Origin: Anabaena catenula FACHB-362
GTDB lineage: Bacteria > Cyanobacteriota > Cyanobacteriia > Cyanobacteriales > Nostocaceae
Assembly (NCBI RefSeq): GCF_014698735.1
Contig: NZ_JACJTQ010000001.1
Location: forward strand, 62,001 to 126,000
Direction of reading: 5' to 3'
Length of the DNA stretch: 64,000 nucleotides
Shown: positions 1 to 8,093 of the stretch, piece by piece
Layout of the letters: every line of letters starts with the position of its first letter
How positions within the stretch are numbered: the first letter of the stretch is position 1
Translations under genes and position numbers: made by a program
The notes under the pieces: generated by a model
Told to the model about the DNA's origin: nothing
The model's database searches: none
The model's input: only the letters and a program-made list of their open reading frames with translations

Positions 1-420
1 TTTGCTCAAGAACATCCTCATCTAGATATCTGGGTTTCCAGCGGTATACTCCCAGCCCAAGCCTTTGCTATTTTTGAGAATGTAGGTATTCCTACGAACC
101 GTATTCACCTCGACTACCGTGCTGTTGACACAGTTACTAATTTTACTACCCTGGTTGACGATTTCCAGCAACGCCATATTCAGCACGTCTACCTGATCAC
201 TTCAAATTTTCATCTCCCAAGGGCAACAACCATAGCCACCCTAGTTTTAGGTAGCCAAGGCATTACTTTTACCCCAATTTCTATTCCCTCCGAACGACCT
301 AGAGAATCAGTTGCCCGTATTATCCGCGACAGTGGACGTTCTCTATTGTGGATTGTATCAGGTCGTACTGGAGCCAGTTTCAACCCTCGTTTTCGTCCCC
401 CAGTTTATGCGTCTAGATAA
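1..420 (+). CDS. DUF218 (YdcF/SanA-like) envelope protein, C-terminal part
   Basis: The reading frame is open from base 1 to a TAA at 418-420, so only the last 139 residues are visible. The piece resembles the C-terminal half of DUF218/YdcF-family proteins, with a segment reading LITSNFHLPRA that matches the conserved core where a Ser/Thr-x-x-x-H-x-x-R pattern is usual. Family members are membrane-associated proteins linked to envelope or polysaccharide metabolism; the reaction is not established. The stop lies 14 bases inside the next gene, so the two are probably translationally coupled. Family assignment is from remembered motifs, not a search. Confidence 0.7.
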   Translation, partial: FAQEHPHLDIWVSSGILPAQAFAIFENVGIPTNRIHLDYRAVDTVTNFTTLVDDFQQRHIQHVYLITSNFHLPRATTIATLVLGSQGITFTPISIPSERPRESVARIIRDSGRSLLWIVSGRTGASFNPRFRPPVYASR

Positions 421-991
421 TTACACCATTGGCAATTATACCCCAGGTGCGCCCTACCTTCAGCAACTTTTGTGGTACTTTTTGGGTTCACCTTTAGTTG
501 AAAGTTATTTGCTACCCATATCAACAGTAAAAATTGGTATTCTCCGTATCTTTGGTGCAAGTATCGGTAAAGGAGTCCGTATAAAACCGGGGGTACGAAT
601 CAAATTTCCCTGGCGTTTGAGTATCGGTAACTATGTCTGGATTGGGGAAAATACCTGGATTGACAACCTTGCACCTGTCGTGATAGAAAATCATGTCTGT
701 CTGTCCCAAGGGGTTTATCTATGTACTGGTAATCATGATTGGAATCATCTAGATTTTCAATTGATTTCTGCTCCCATACATATTGAAGAGAGTAGTTGGA
801 TAGCAGCAAAATCGGTAATTGGTCCGGGAGTAACAATCGGACGGGGAGCAGTTTTAACCCTAGGTAGTGTCACTGGACAATCCTTAGAGTCAATGATGAT
901 TTATGCAGGTAATCCTGCTCAACCCATTAAGAAAAGGAAAATGGGACAAAAAGCTGAAGTATCTTTGCCTATTCCAGCAAAAGATGAATAG
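407..991 (+). CDS. WcaF-type hexapeptide-repeat acetyltransferase (HpsU-like)
   Basis: This 194-residue protein has the left-handed beta-helix signature of hexapeptide acyltransferases: repeats such as IGKGVRI, IGNYVWIGENTWI and IGPGVTIGRGAV, and the catalytic-type His in TGNHDWN. It most resembles the WcaF group, which O-acetylates sugars of exopolysaccharides using acetyl-CoA. Position next to a Wzc-type gene fits polysaccharide modification, and in Nostocales this group includes the acetyltransferase named HpsU in hormogonium polysaccharide synthesis; that identity is an inference. The ATG at 407 was chosen over an in-frame TTG at 311 because the longer form would lie inside the upstream gene. 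Overlap with that gene is 14 bases. Confidence 0.82.
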   Translation: MRLDNYTIGNYTPGAPYLQQLLWYFLGSPLVESYLLPISTVKIGILRIFGASIGKGVRIKPGVRIKFPWRLSIGNYVWIGENTWIDNLAPVVIENHVCLSQGVYLCTGNHDWNHLDFQLISAPIHIEESSWIAAKSVIGPGVTIGRGAVLTLGSVTGQSLESMMIYAGNPAQPIKKRKMGQKAEVSLPIPAKDE

Positions 992-1634
992 TTCTCCCCA
1001 CATCAAAATCTACTTAATTCTTGAAAAATTACCCAAATTATATAGGATTTCTATTTGATTTTTGCGTATCCCTAGCGGCTAAAGCCACCCTGCGCTAGAG
1101 CAAAAGTGGCCTAGCGCTTAAAGAACTAAGTACCCTTCCTGTGAAGAGGGAAGAGTTATATTAAACAAGGATAATCACTTATTATTAAAATCTCTCCGTG
1201 TCAGAGCGTCAGCCCTAATGATAAGTTTATCTATAAAGAGATGCTGAAGCGAACAACCGGACTTGATATAAAGTTCCTAAATTAGTAATGATGGCTACAC
1301 CACGCAAGTTAACAGTAATCAAAGCAGATTCCTATATCATCAACAAAACACACAACTGAGAAGCTAGGGTGTAGAATGTAAACAATTTTTTTTTATCTTC
1401 CCATGATGATACAATTCACACAAGACTATAATGGTAGGAAATTGACTCAGGGATCAAAAATGCTATTACGTAAAAATACTGTAAAAGAAAACCAAGAAGG
1501 CATCTACGGGGTAAGTAAATTTGATAAATTTGAAATTTTCAGTTTACTCATTGGGCATTTTAGAAATTAGTTCGGTACAACTGAGACCGAAGAATCATAA
1601 AATATTTACCTAGATAATTTAGCGATAAAAATCC
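992..1634. other. Gene-free interval with degenerate repeat, upstream of the Wzc gene
   Basis: About 640 bases without a convincing gene. Bases 1066-1130 hold a GC-richer piece with the 'ccctagcgg / gctagagc' composition typical of dispersed cyanobacterial repeats. A 36-codon ORF starting with ATG at 1460 is open, but it has no recognisable product. The last 300 bases are AT-rich and probably carry the promoter of the Wzc-type gene; no specific box could be assigned. Confidence 0.5.
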
Positions 1635-3863
1635 ATGATAAATCAGAATTCTAATATAGTCTCAAATGCTCATGAGAATGGAAAGGTAACTGTTGCACCA
1701 GCATTATTGCCATTTCAGCCTTTTTCACCTTTGGAAACAGAGGATGAAGATTGGAATCCAAGAGAATTATTGGGGATTCTGCGACGACGAGCCTTAGTGA
1801 TCTCAGTGGTTGTTGTATCTGTTATGGGTGCTGTTGCTTATTCAACATTGAACCAAGAAAAGATATATCAAGGCAATTTTCAGCTTTTAGTTGAACCTGT
1901 AACAGGAGACAACACTTTACAAACACTCAATCTTCCAGACTCTACAGTTCCTAAATCCGGACTAGATTACGACAGTCAAATTCAGGTTCTGAAAAGTCAG
2001 GAAGTCATGCAAAATGTTATAAAGGAGTTGCCATCTTCCTCTTCATATATTACTTATAATTACCTGATCAGAAATTTAACTATCCGTCGCTTAGGTTCAA
2101 CAAAACTTATAGAAGTCAGCTATAAAAGTAAGTTTCCTCAGGAAATTAAAATTGTCTTAGATACAATTTCTAAATATTATTTAAAGAACAGTTTGGAAAA
2201 GCGTCAAACGAAGTTACGTCAAGGGCTTGAATTTGTAGATAAACAACTGCCTTTACTCAAAGAACGTGTAACTCAGCAACAACAACTACTGCAAATTTTC
2301 CGACAAAGATACGAGTTTATTGATCCAGAAAGCAAATCTACTTCAGTTGCTCAACAAATGCAAACCTTGGATCAGCAACGACTAGATGTTAATCAACAGT
2401 TAGCCACAGCGCGTGCTGCTTATATCAGTTTATCAACACGAGAAGGAAAACTAGCAACATTAAATAATGCACCTATATATGGGCAGTTAGTAGTCCAATT
2501 GCGCCAATTGGAAACCCAAATATCTGCCGAACTAGTTCGTTTTCAACCTGACAACCCAGTCATAAAATCACTAGAGGAGAAAAGACGAAATCTTCTGCCT
2601 CTTCTGGAAGAGGAAGCAAATCGGTTTTTAGGTCTAAGAGTAGCAGAAGCGACTACTCAGATTCAGAAACTAGAGGTAGAAAGCCAAGAACTGGCTAAGG
2701 TTGAACAGCAATTAAAGCGCAGATTTCAGCAGTTACCAATTTTAGCCAGACAATACAGCGAAATTCAACGTAATTTGCAAGTTGCAAATGATAGCCTGAA
2801 TCGGTTTTTAACTACCAAACAAGAACTTTCCATTGGAGTAGCACAGACAGAAATTCCTTGGGAATTAATACAAGCACCACGTCAGGGTGAATTGCCTATA
2901 TCTCCAGATATTCCACGTAGTTTGTTGCTGGGATTAATGACCAGTTTGGCTGCGGGAATTGGTATTGGCTTGCTCTTAGAAAAAATGGACAATACCTATC
3001 ATAGCGTCGAGAGTATGAAAGAGAAGTTAAAACTCCCATTTTTGGGATCTCTTCCTCTTGATAAACAAATTTCCACGAATCAATTATCTAATCCTAAGAA
3101 CGGCGTTGCAGGAGAAGAAAATTGGTCAGGCAATCTTTCCCAAAATATAGGTTGGTTTTCTAATCTCTTCCGTAGTAATCGCAATGGAGGTGATGGCTAT
3201 TACGGACAAGGAATATTTTGGGAATCTTTACAGGTTCTTTATTCCAACATTCAACTACTTAATTCTGATAAACCAATTCATGCCTTAGTTGTTTCCTCTG
3301 CTATGCCCGGAGATGGAAAAACTACAGTTTCATTCCATATCGCCCAAATAGCCGCCGCCTTGGGAAAACGAGTACTACTTGTAGATGCTGATCTCCGCCG
3401 CCCCCAGGTTCACAAAGTATCAAATTTACATAATCTATCGGGATTGAGTAATGTAATATCTTCCAATATGGCAGTTGAGCAGGTAATTCAGCAAATACCT
3501 TCTATGGATCTATTATCTGTGATTACCGCAGGACCCACACCGCCCGACCCTGCCCGGTTACTCTCATCAGATAAGATGAAACAACTGATGGAATATTTTA
3601 AGAAAAACTTTGATTTGGTGATTTATGATGCCCCTCCAATGCTGGGATTAGTTGATGCCCGACTCCTAGCACCGCACACTGATGGTATGGTGCTGGTGGC
3701 AAGGATCGACAAAACAGATAAATCCGCACTGATACAACTTCAGGAAACTCTCAGAACTTCTCCCATCAACGTCTTGGGTGTTGTTGCTAACGGGGATAAT
3801 AAAAAATTAAGTGGTTACAATAATTACTACTATACTAATAGGAAAGAAGCGAGATTTGGTTAG
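1635..3863 (+). CDS. Wzc-type polysaccharide co-polymerase / BY-family tyrosine kinase
   Basis: A 742-residue inner-membrane protein that controls chain length and export of exopolysaccharide with Wzx/Wzy partners. The N-terminal Wzz domain starts near residue 40 with a first membrane helix at about 53-71; a long Gln-rich coiled-coil periplasmic region follows, and a second helix lies at about 429-448. The cytoplasmic kinase domain has a Walker A motif (MPGDGKTT, residue 557 on), a Walker A' motif (LLVDADLRRPQ) and a Walker B region (DLVIYDAPP). The C-terminus carries a tyrosine cluster (Y728, Y731-Y733), the usual autophosphorylation site. The fused Wzz-kinase layout is that of proteobacterial Wzc. 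ATG at 1635. Confidence 0.9.
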   Translation: MINQNSNIVSNAHENGKVTVAPALLPFQPFSPLETEDEDWNPRELLGILRRRALVISVVVVSVMGAVAYSTLNQEKIYQGNFQLLVEPVTGDNTLQTLNLPDSTVPKSGLDYDSQIQVLKSQEVMQNVIKELPSSSSYITYNYLIRNLTIRRLGSTKLIEVSYKSKFPQEIKIVLDTISKYYLKNSLEKRQTKLRQGLEFVDKQLPLLKERVTQQQQLLQIFRQRYEFIDPESKSTSVAQQMQTLDQQRLDVNQQLATARAAYISLSTREGKLATLNNAPIYGQLVVQLRQLETQISAELVRFQPDNPVIKSLEEKRRNLLPLLEEEANRFLGLRVAEATTQIQKLEVESQELAKVEQQLKRRFQQLPILARQYSEIQRNLQVANDSLNRFLTTKQELSIGVAQTEIPWELIQAPRQGELPISPDIPRSLLLGLMTSLAAGIGIGLLLEKMDNTYHSVESMKEKLKLPFLGSLPLDKQISTNQLSNPKNGVAGEENWSGNLSQNIGWFSNLFRSNRNGGDGYYGQGIFWESLQVLYSNIQLLNSDKPIHALVVSSAMPGDGKTTVSFHIAQIAAALGKRVLLVDADLRRPQVHKVSNLHNLSGLSNVISSNMAVEQVIQQIPSMDLLSVITAGPTPPDPARLLSSDKMKQLMEYFKKNFDLVIYDAPPMLGLVDARLLAPHTDGMVLVARIDKTDKSALIQLQETLRTSPINVLGVVANGDNKKLSGYNNYYYTNRKEARFG

Positions 3864-4487
3864 ATATCTGTAGATGGAAAACCTGTTTTCCTGGGTTCCG
3901 GATGCTTGGCGGTGTAGGTGTAGCCAGCCCCAGGCATCGCTCTACTAACTTAATTATTTTATTTGTCGAGTAGGGTGCGTATAGCCCTTCGGGCATGGCT
4001 TCGCTAGAGCAGTAGTGTAACGTACCAATTTTTTCATTTCAGCAATAACTAAACTTATAGCAGGTGACAGGTGACAGAGTTGAAAGTCTGTTTGTGTCTA
4101 GGTTTTATCAATTGTTCACACTGTTTGAGCGTCCAACAATAAGTACGTTGGTAGATGGGTATGATAAATTGATGTTTCCCTTCCAGGAATTTGAGAAAGT
4201 TGGTTTCAGTAGCTTTCATCGTTTTAGTGTGTCATTGCATAACTGAGTTTATCAAAACCTGTAGCACAATACGACACAGTCAAATCAATACTCTTAGCTA
4301 AAACCCAATTCATTATATTTGTGAATCTCAACCTCTCACAGCAAATATTGTAACATCCGACACATTTATCTACCAGCCATCAGTTATCCTGCACACAGCT
4401 ATCAGAACATTAAATCTGGGGATCGCTTGCACTATTGTTGACAATTTGTTACAAAAGTACAAAGAACTTCTAGAGACCCAGAACCTA
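3864..4487. other. Gene-free interval with palindromic dispersed repeats
   Basis: About 620 bases between the Wzc and DUF2993 genes. It contains GC-rich repeat-like pieces at 3885-3950 and 3970-4025 (the latter with the 'cccttcgggcatggcttcgctagagc' type of sequence) and short copies of the GTGACAG heptamer near 4063-4078. A 60-codon ORF at 4064-4246 has no recognisable homology and begins within the heptamer repeat, so it is not called. Confidence 0.5.
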
Positions 4488-5282
4488 ATGTTAGGCGGAC
4501 TTACTGGTTTAACAGATCCCAAAGGCAGCGATTGGGGAGAGCGAATGCTCAACACAGTCGCCAGCCAAACGATTCGCCACCTGTTTAGCATGAGCGAGTC
4601 AGTAGAAGTCTTTGTGCGCTGCTATCCCTCCAGCAAACTGTTGCAAGGCAGCATTGATAGCTTTAAAATGAGCGGTCGTGGTTTAGTAATTCGTAAAGAC
4701 TTCGCAGTTGAAGAAATGTCTTTTGAAACCGATGCAGTCTCCATTGACTTCGGCTCGGTTTTGAGTGGCAAACTCAGCCTCAAGCAACCTACCCAAGCAG
4801 TAGCCCAAGTAATATTATCAGAAGTAGGAATCAATCAAGCTTTCCAGGCAGAATTGGTTAAAAAGCGCCTGCTAAACCTTTCTGAACCGACTTTGATGGC
4901 GATATCTGGTGGGGAACCAGTTTCGTTTACAGAAGTCCAAATACAGCTATTACCGGAAAATCGGTTACATCTTGTAGCTAAAGCCGATTTAAACAACGGC
5001 GAACTCATACCCCTAAGTATGAATCTTGGTATAGGTATTGAAAGACGACGACGGGTTTCTTTCAAAGACCCGAAAATTGAACTTGAGCAAGTTCCAGAAC
5101 CGCAACAAGAAATTTCCCAGACTTTAAGTATTGCACTGGTGGAAATTTTGGATAACATGGTCGATTTAGATCGCTTTGATCTTGATGGGGTAAAAATGCG
5201 ACTTAACCGTTTAGAAACTGAAGGTCAAAGGTTAATTTTTAGCGGTTATGCCGAAATAGAACGTATCCCGCGTAGTTCTTGA
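4488..5282 (+). CDS. DUF2993 (LmeA-like lipid-binding) family protein
   Basis: This 264-residue protein matches, by memory, a conserved cyanobacterial DUF2993 group whose N-terminus reads MLGGLTGLTDPKGSDWG and contains TVASQTIRHLF and CYPSSKLLQGSIDSFKMSG. DUF2993 folds resemble tubular lipid-binding proteins; the mycobacterial member LmeA acts in lipomannan synthesis, but no function is established for the cyanobacterial ones. No signal peptide or clear membrane helix is visible. The ATG at 4488 was preferred to an in-frame TTG at 4446 because the family N-terminus begins there. Confidence 0.8.
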   Translation: MLGGLTGLTDPKGSDWGERMLNTVASQTIRHLFSMSESVEVFVRCYPSSKLLQGSIDSFKMSGRGLVIRKDFAVEEMSFETDAVSIDFGSVLSGKLSLKQPTQAVAQVILSEVGINQAFQAELVKKRLLNLSEPTLMAISGGEPVSFTEVQIQLLPENRLHLVAKADLNNGELIPLSMNLGIGIERRRRVSFKDPKIELEQVPEPQQEISQTLSIALVEILDNMVDLDRFDLDGVKMRLNRLETEGQRLIFSGYAEIERIPRSS

Positions 5283-5299
5283 AATGAAAAAAAATTAAA

Positions 5300-5325
5300 C
5301 GCCGCCCAGAGTAAACTAGGCGGCG
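5300..5325 (-). terminator. Rho-independent-type terminator of ugd
   Basis: Perfect 7-bp GC stem (CGCCGCC / GGCGGCG, arms 5300-5306 and 5319-5325) with a 12-base loop. Read on the minus strand it is followed by TTTAATTTTTTTT, a good U-tract, so it best fits the end of ugd. The convergent DUF2993 gene may also use it, with a weaker tract on its side. A run of ATTTTTA-type repeats lies between it and the ugd stop. Confidence 0.65.
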
Positions 5326-5395
5326 ATGTCGTTAAAAATTAAAAAACTTATGCAACTTGTGTTTTTTAATTTTTAATTTTTAATTTTTAATTTTT

Positions 5396-6787
5396 TTATC
5401 GTCCCACACCTACATATTGGAACCCAGCCCTGACCATTGTTTCGGGGTCTAAGAAGTTACGACCGTCAATCATCACGGCGTGACTCATCAATTTTGCCAT
5501 TTTCGCATAATCTAAAGTGTTGAACTGTTGCCATTCAGTGACGAGTACCAAAGCATCACAGCCATCAGCTAGTCTTTCAGCATCGGTTTCCACCAATACA
5601 CCAGAAAGACCATGACGCAAACCAGTTTGGGAAACTATCGGGTCATAAGCTTTAACTTTAGCTCCCAGTCGGTTGAGTTGCTCAATTAAGTTGAGCGCAG
5701 GTGCATCACGTAAATCGTCCGTATCTGGCTTGAAGGTCAAACCAAGTAGTCCGACAGTTTTACCTTTGAGGATTTTCAAGACTTGCTGGAGTTTTTCCAA
5801 AGCAATCAAACGTTGACGTTCGTTCACACTCACAGCGGCTTTCATGAGTTGGGCTTCATAGCCATAATCATCGGCTGTGTGAATCAGCGCCGAGACATCT
5901 TTAGGGAAACATGAACCACCCCAACCAATACCAGCTTGTAAGAACTTGTTACCAATGCGGGAATCTAAACCAATACCTTTTGCGACTTGGGTAACATCTG
6001 CACCGACGCGATCGCAAATATTAGCAACTTCGTTAATAAAACTAATCTTGGTCGCCAAAAAAGCATTAGCAGCGTATTTGATCATTTCTGCGGAACTCAG
6101 GTCTGTAACCAGTACTGGTACAGGGGGTAAAGACTGGTCAGCAGCAAACTTGCGTTCCACAATTGGGGCATATAGTTCTTTCATCATCCCCACTGCTTGT
6201 TGACTATTGCCCCCTAAGACAATCCGATCCGGGTTAAAGGTGTCATAAACTGCTGAACCTTCCCGTAAAAACTCTGGATTGCTGACAACATCAAACTGAG
6301 CAGCAATATCTGGTAATTTCTCCTCCACTGCTGTCCCACCTGCTGGTATCAATGTTTTTTGGCGTTCAGCAATGCCATCTAAAACAATCATTCTTACCCA
6401 GTCACCAGAGCCGATAGGTACAGTAGATTTATTAACAATTACCTTATAACCACCGTTGAGATTTTCCCCTATACCGCGAGCTACAGCTTCTACATAGCGA
6501 GTATCACTTTCACCAGTGGGTAAAGGAGGAGTTCCCACGGCAATAAACAGAATTTCGCCATGAGCCACTCCAGCAGGCAGATCCGAAGAAAATTGAATAT
6601 TTCCAGTATTAATGGCAGACTGCATAATTTCCGAGAGTCCCGGCTCGAAAATTGGCGACTGACCAGACTTCATTAATTTTACTTTTTCTTCGTTGTTATC
6701 TATGCAAATAACATCATGTCCAATATGAGCCAAACAAGCACCTGTTACCAAACCAACATAACCAGTCCCGATTACACAAACACGCAT
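5396..6787 (-). CDS. ugd: UDP-glucose 6-dehydrogenase
   Basis: A 463-residue cytoplasmic enzyme that oxidises UDP-glucose twice with NAD+ to UDP-glucuronate. The N-terminal Rossmann motif GTGYVGLVTGACLA (residues 7-20) binds NAD+. The catalytic cysteine is C293 in GWGGSCFPKD, and the central helix contains EMIKYAANAFLATKISF, diagnostic for the family. Length is typical. It lies just downstream of the UDP-glucuronate decarboxylase gene on the same strand (96-base gap filled with heptamer repeats), so the two enzymes form consecutive steps to UDP-xylose for cell-surface polysaccharide. Start ATG at 6787. Confidence 0.96.
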   Translation of the reverse strand: MRVCVIGTGYVGLVTGACLAHIGHDVICIDNNEEKVKLMKSGQSPIFEPGLSEIMQSAINTGNIQFSSDLPAGVAHGEILFIAVGTPPLPTGESDTRYVEAVARGIGENLNGGYKVIVNKSTVPIGSGDWVRMIVLDGIAERQKTLIPAGGTAVEEKLPDIAAQFDVVSNPEFLREGSAVYDTFNPDRIVLGGNSQQAVGMMKELYAPIVERKFAADQSLPPVPVLVTDLSSAEMIKYAANAFLATKISFINEVANICDRVGADVTQVAKGIGLDSRIGNKFLQAGIGWGGSCFPKDVSALIHTADDYGYEAQLMKAAVSVNERQRLIALEKLQQVLKILKGKTVGLLGLTFKPDTDDLRDAPALNLIEQLNRLGAKVKAYDPIVSQTGLRHGLSGVLVETDAERLADGCDALVLVTEWQQFNTLDYAKMAKLMSHAVMIDGRNFLDPETMVRAGFQYVGVGR

Positions 6788-6883
6788 TTTTTAACTCCTT
6801 GCTTTTTTGTCATTAGTCATTAGTCATTGGTCATTAGTCATTAGTTATGAGTTCAGAAATGCCTAATGACAACTAACAACTAA
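6788..6883. repeat. Heptamer (CATTAGT-type) short tandem repeat
   Basis: The gap between the UXS and ugd genes contains about five consecutive copies of GTCATTA with one variant (GTCATTG), between 6810 and 6846, followed by a diverged continuation. Seven-base tandem repeats (STRR sequences) are characteristic of heterocystous cyanobacteria. Any effect on the co-transcription of the two genes is unknown. Confidence 0.75.
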
Positions 6884-7819
6884 CTAATTGTTACTTTCAA
6901 TACGTTGGCGGAAATCTTCTATTGCCAGTTTTAACCCATCTTGCAGAGGAATGGTAGGTTCCCAATTTAACCAAGTTTTTGCTCTGGTGATATCGGGACG
7001 ACGACGACGAGGATCATCTGAAGGTAAGGGTTCAAACTTAATTTGTGCATCTGGGTTAATCAAGTTCTGCACAGCCTGTGCCAATTCCAAAATTGTGTAT
7101 TCATCAGGATTACCCAGATTTACTGGCCCAATGTACTCACCATTCATCAACCTGATTAGTCCTTCCACTAAGTCAGAGACATAGCAGAAGCTACGAGTTT
7201 GTGTACCTTCACCGTACACAGTCAAAGGATTACCCCGTAAAGCTTGAACTATCAAGTTGCTGACTACCCGACCATCGTTTTCTAACATTCGTGGGCCATA
7301 GGTGTTAAAGATTCTGGCAACCCGAATATCGACTTTATTTTCTCGGTAATAGTCAAATGCTAAAGTTTCAGCGATTCTTTTGCCTTCGTCGTAGCAAGAA
7401 CGGATACCAATAGGATTGACACTACCTCGATAGTCTTCGGTTTGGGGATGAACTTCTGGATCACCATAGACTTCACTGGTGGAAGCTAACAAAAACCTAG
7501 CTTTCACACGTTTAGCTAACCCCAACATATTCATTGTTCCCATCACGTTAGTTTTAACGGTTTTAATGGGGTTGTACTGGTAATGTACTGGAGACGCAGG
7601 GCAAGCTAAATGATAAATTTGATCCACTTCTAACCGAATTTCTTCGGTGATGTCGTGACGGATCATCTCAAAGTTAGGGTTGTTTAACCATTTGAGGATA
7701 TTACGTTTATGTCCCGTATAAAAGTTATCCAAGCATATGACTTCATGACCTTCGGCCATTAGTCGGTCGATCAAATGGGAACCAATAAACCCAGCACCGC
7801 CCGTCACCAAAATTCTCAT
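6884..7819 (-). CDS. UDP-glucuronate decarboxylase (UDP-xylose synthase), SDR family
   Basis: A 311-residue extended SDR enzyme expected to convert UDP-glucuronate to UDP-xylose and CO2. The NAD-binding motif [10 protein letters not shown] spans residues 7-16; the catalytic triad region is STSEVYGD (113-120) with Y143 and K147 in [11 protein letters not shown]. The CYDEGKR block and the substrate loop RRRRPDI are typical of UXS rather than of generic GalE-like epimerases. It is followed on the same strand by ugd, which makes its substrate. ATG at 7819. Assignment rests on motif recognition and on the neighbour. Confidence 0.92.
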   Translation of the reverse strand: MRILVTGGAGFIGSHLIDRLMAEGHEVICLDNFYTGHKRNILKWLNNPNFEMIRHDITEEIRLEVDQIYHLACPASPVHYQYNPIKTVKTNVMGTMNMLGLAKRVKARFLLASTSEVYGDPEVHPQTEDYRGSVNPIGIRSCYDEGKRIAETLAFDYYRENKVDIRVARIFNTYGPRMLENDGRVVSNLIVQALRGNPLTVYGEGTQTRSFCYVSDLVEGLIRLMNGEYIGPVNLGNPDEYTILELAQAVQNLINPDAQIKFEPLPSDDPRRRRPDITRAKTWLNWEPTIPLQDGLKLAIEDFRQRIESNN

Positions 7820-8093
7820 AAATTTCTCGGTAATTTTACAGTTATTTCCAGTTGGTATGATCTTGATTTTGGGATTACCCAGCTAGGCTACAAAAATAGA
7901 TAACTAACGAAGATCATGGAAAAATGTATTTGTGGATTGGATAATTTTTCTACATATACAACGTTGTGATCCTCGTGTTTGTTACCTGCATGATTAAAGA
8001 AGCAAAATAACTAACATTTTCTAATAATTGGAGGATTTTTAGCTAGAGTTCATCAAATCTTCAAAAAGAATATAAATGTTTTTTAAAGTATTT

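Noticed and set aside
1460-1570. 36-codon ORF starting with ATG at 1460
   Set aside because: No recognisable product, no clear ribosome site, and AT-rich sequence in which short ORFs arise by chance.
4064-4246. 60-codon ORF after the Wzc gene
   Set aside because: It begins inside heptamer repeats, has no recognisable motif, and lies in a repeat-bearing gap.
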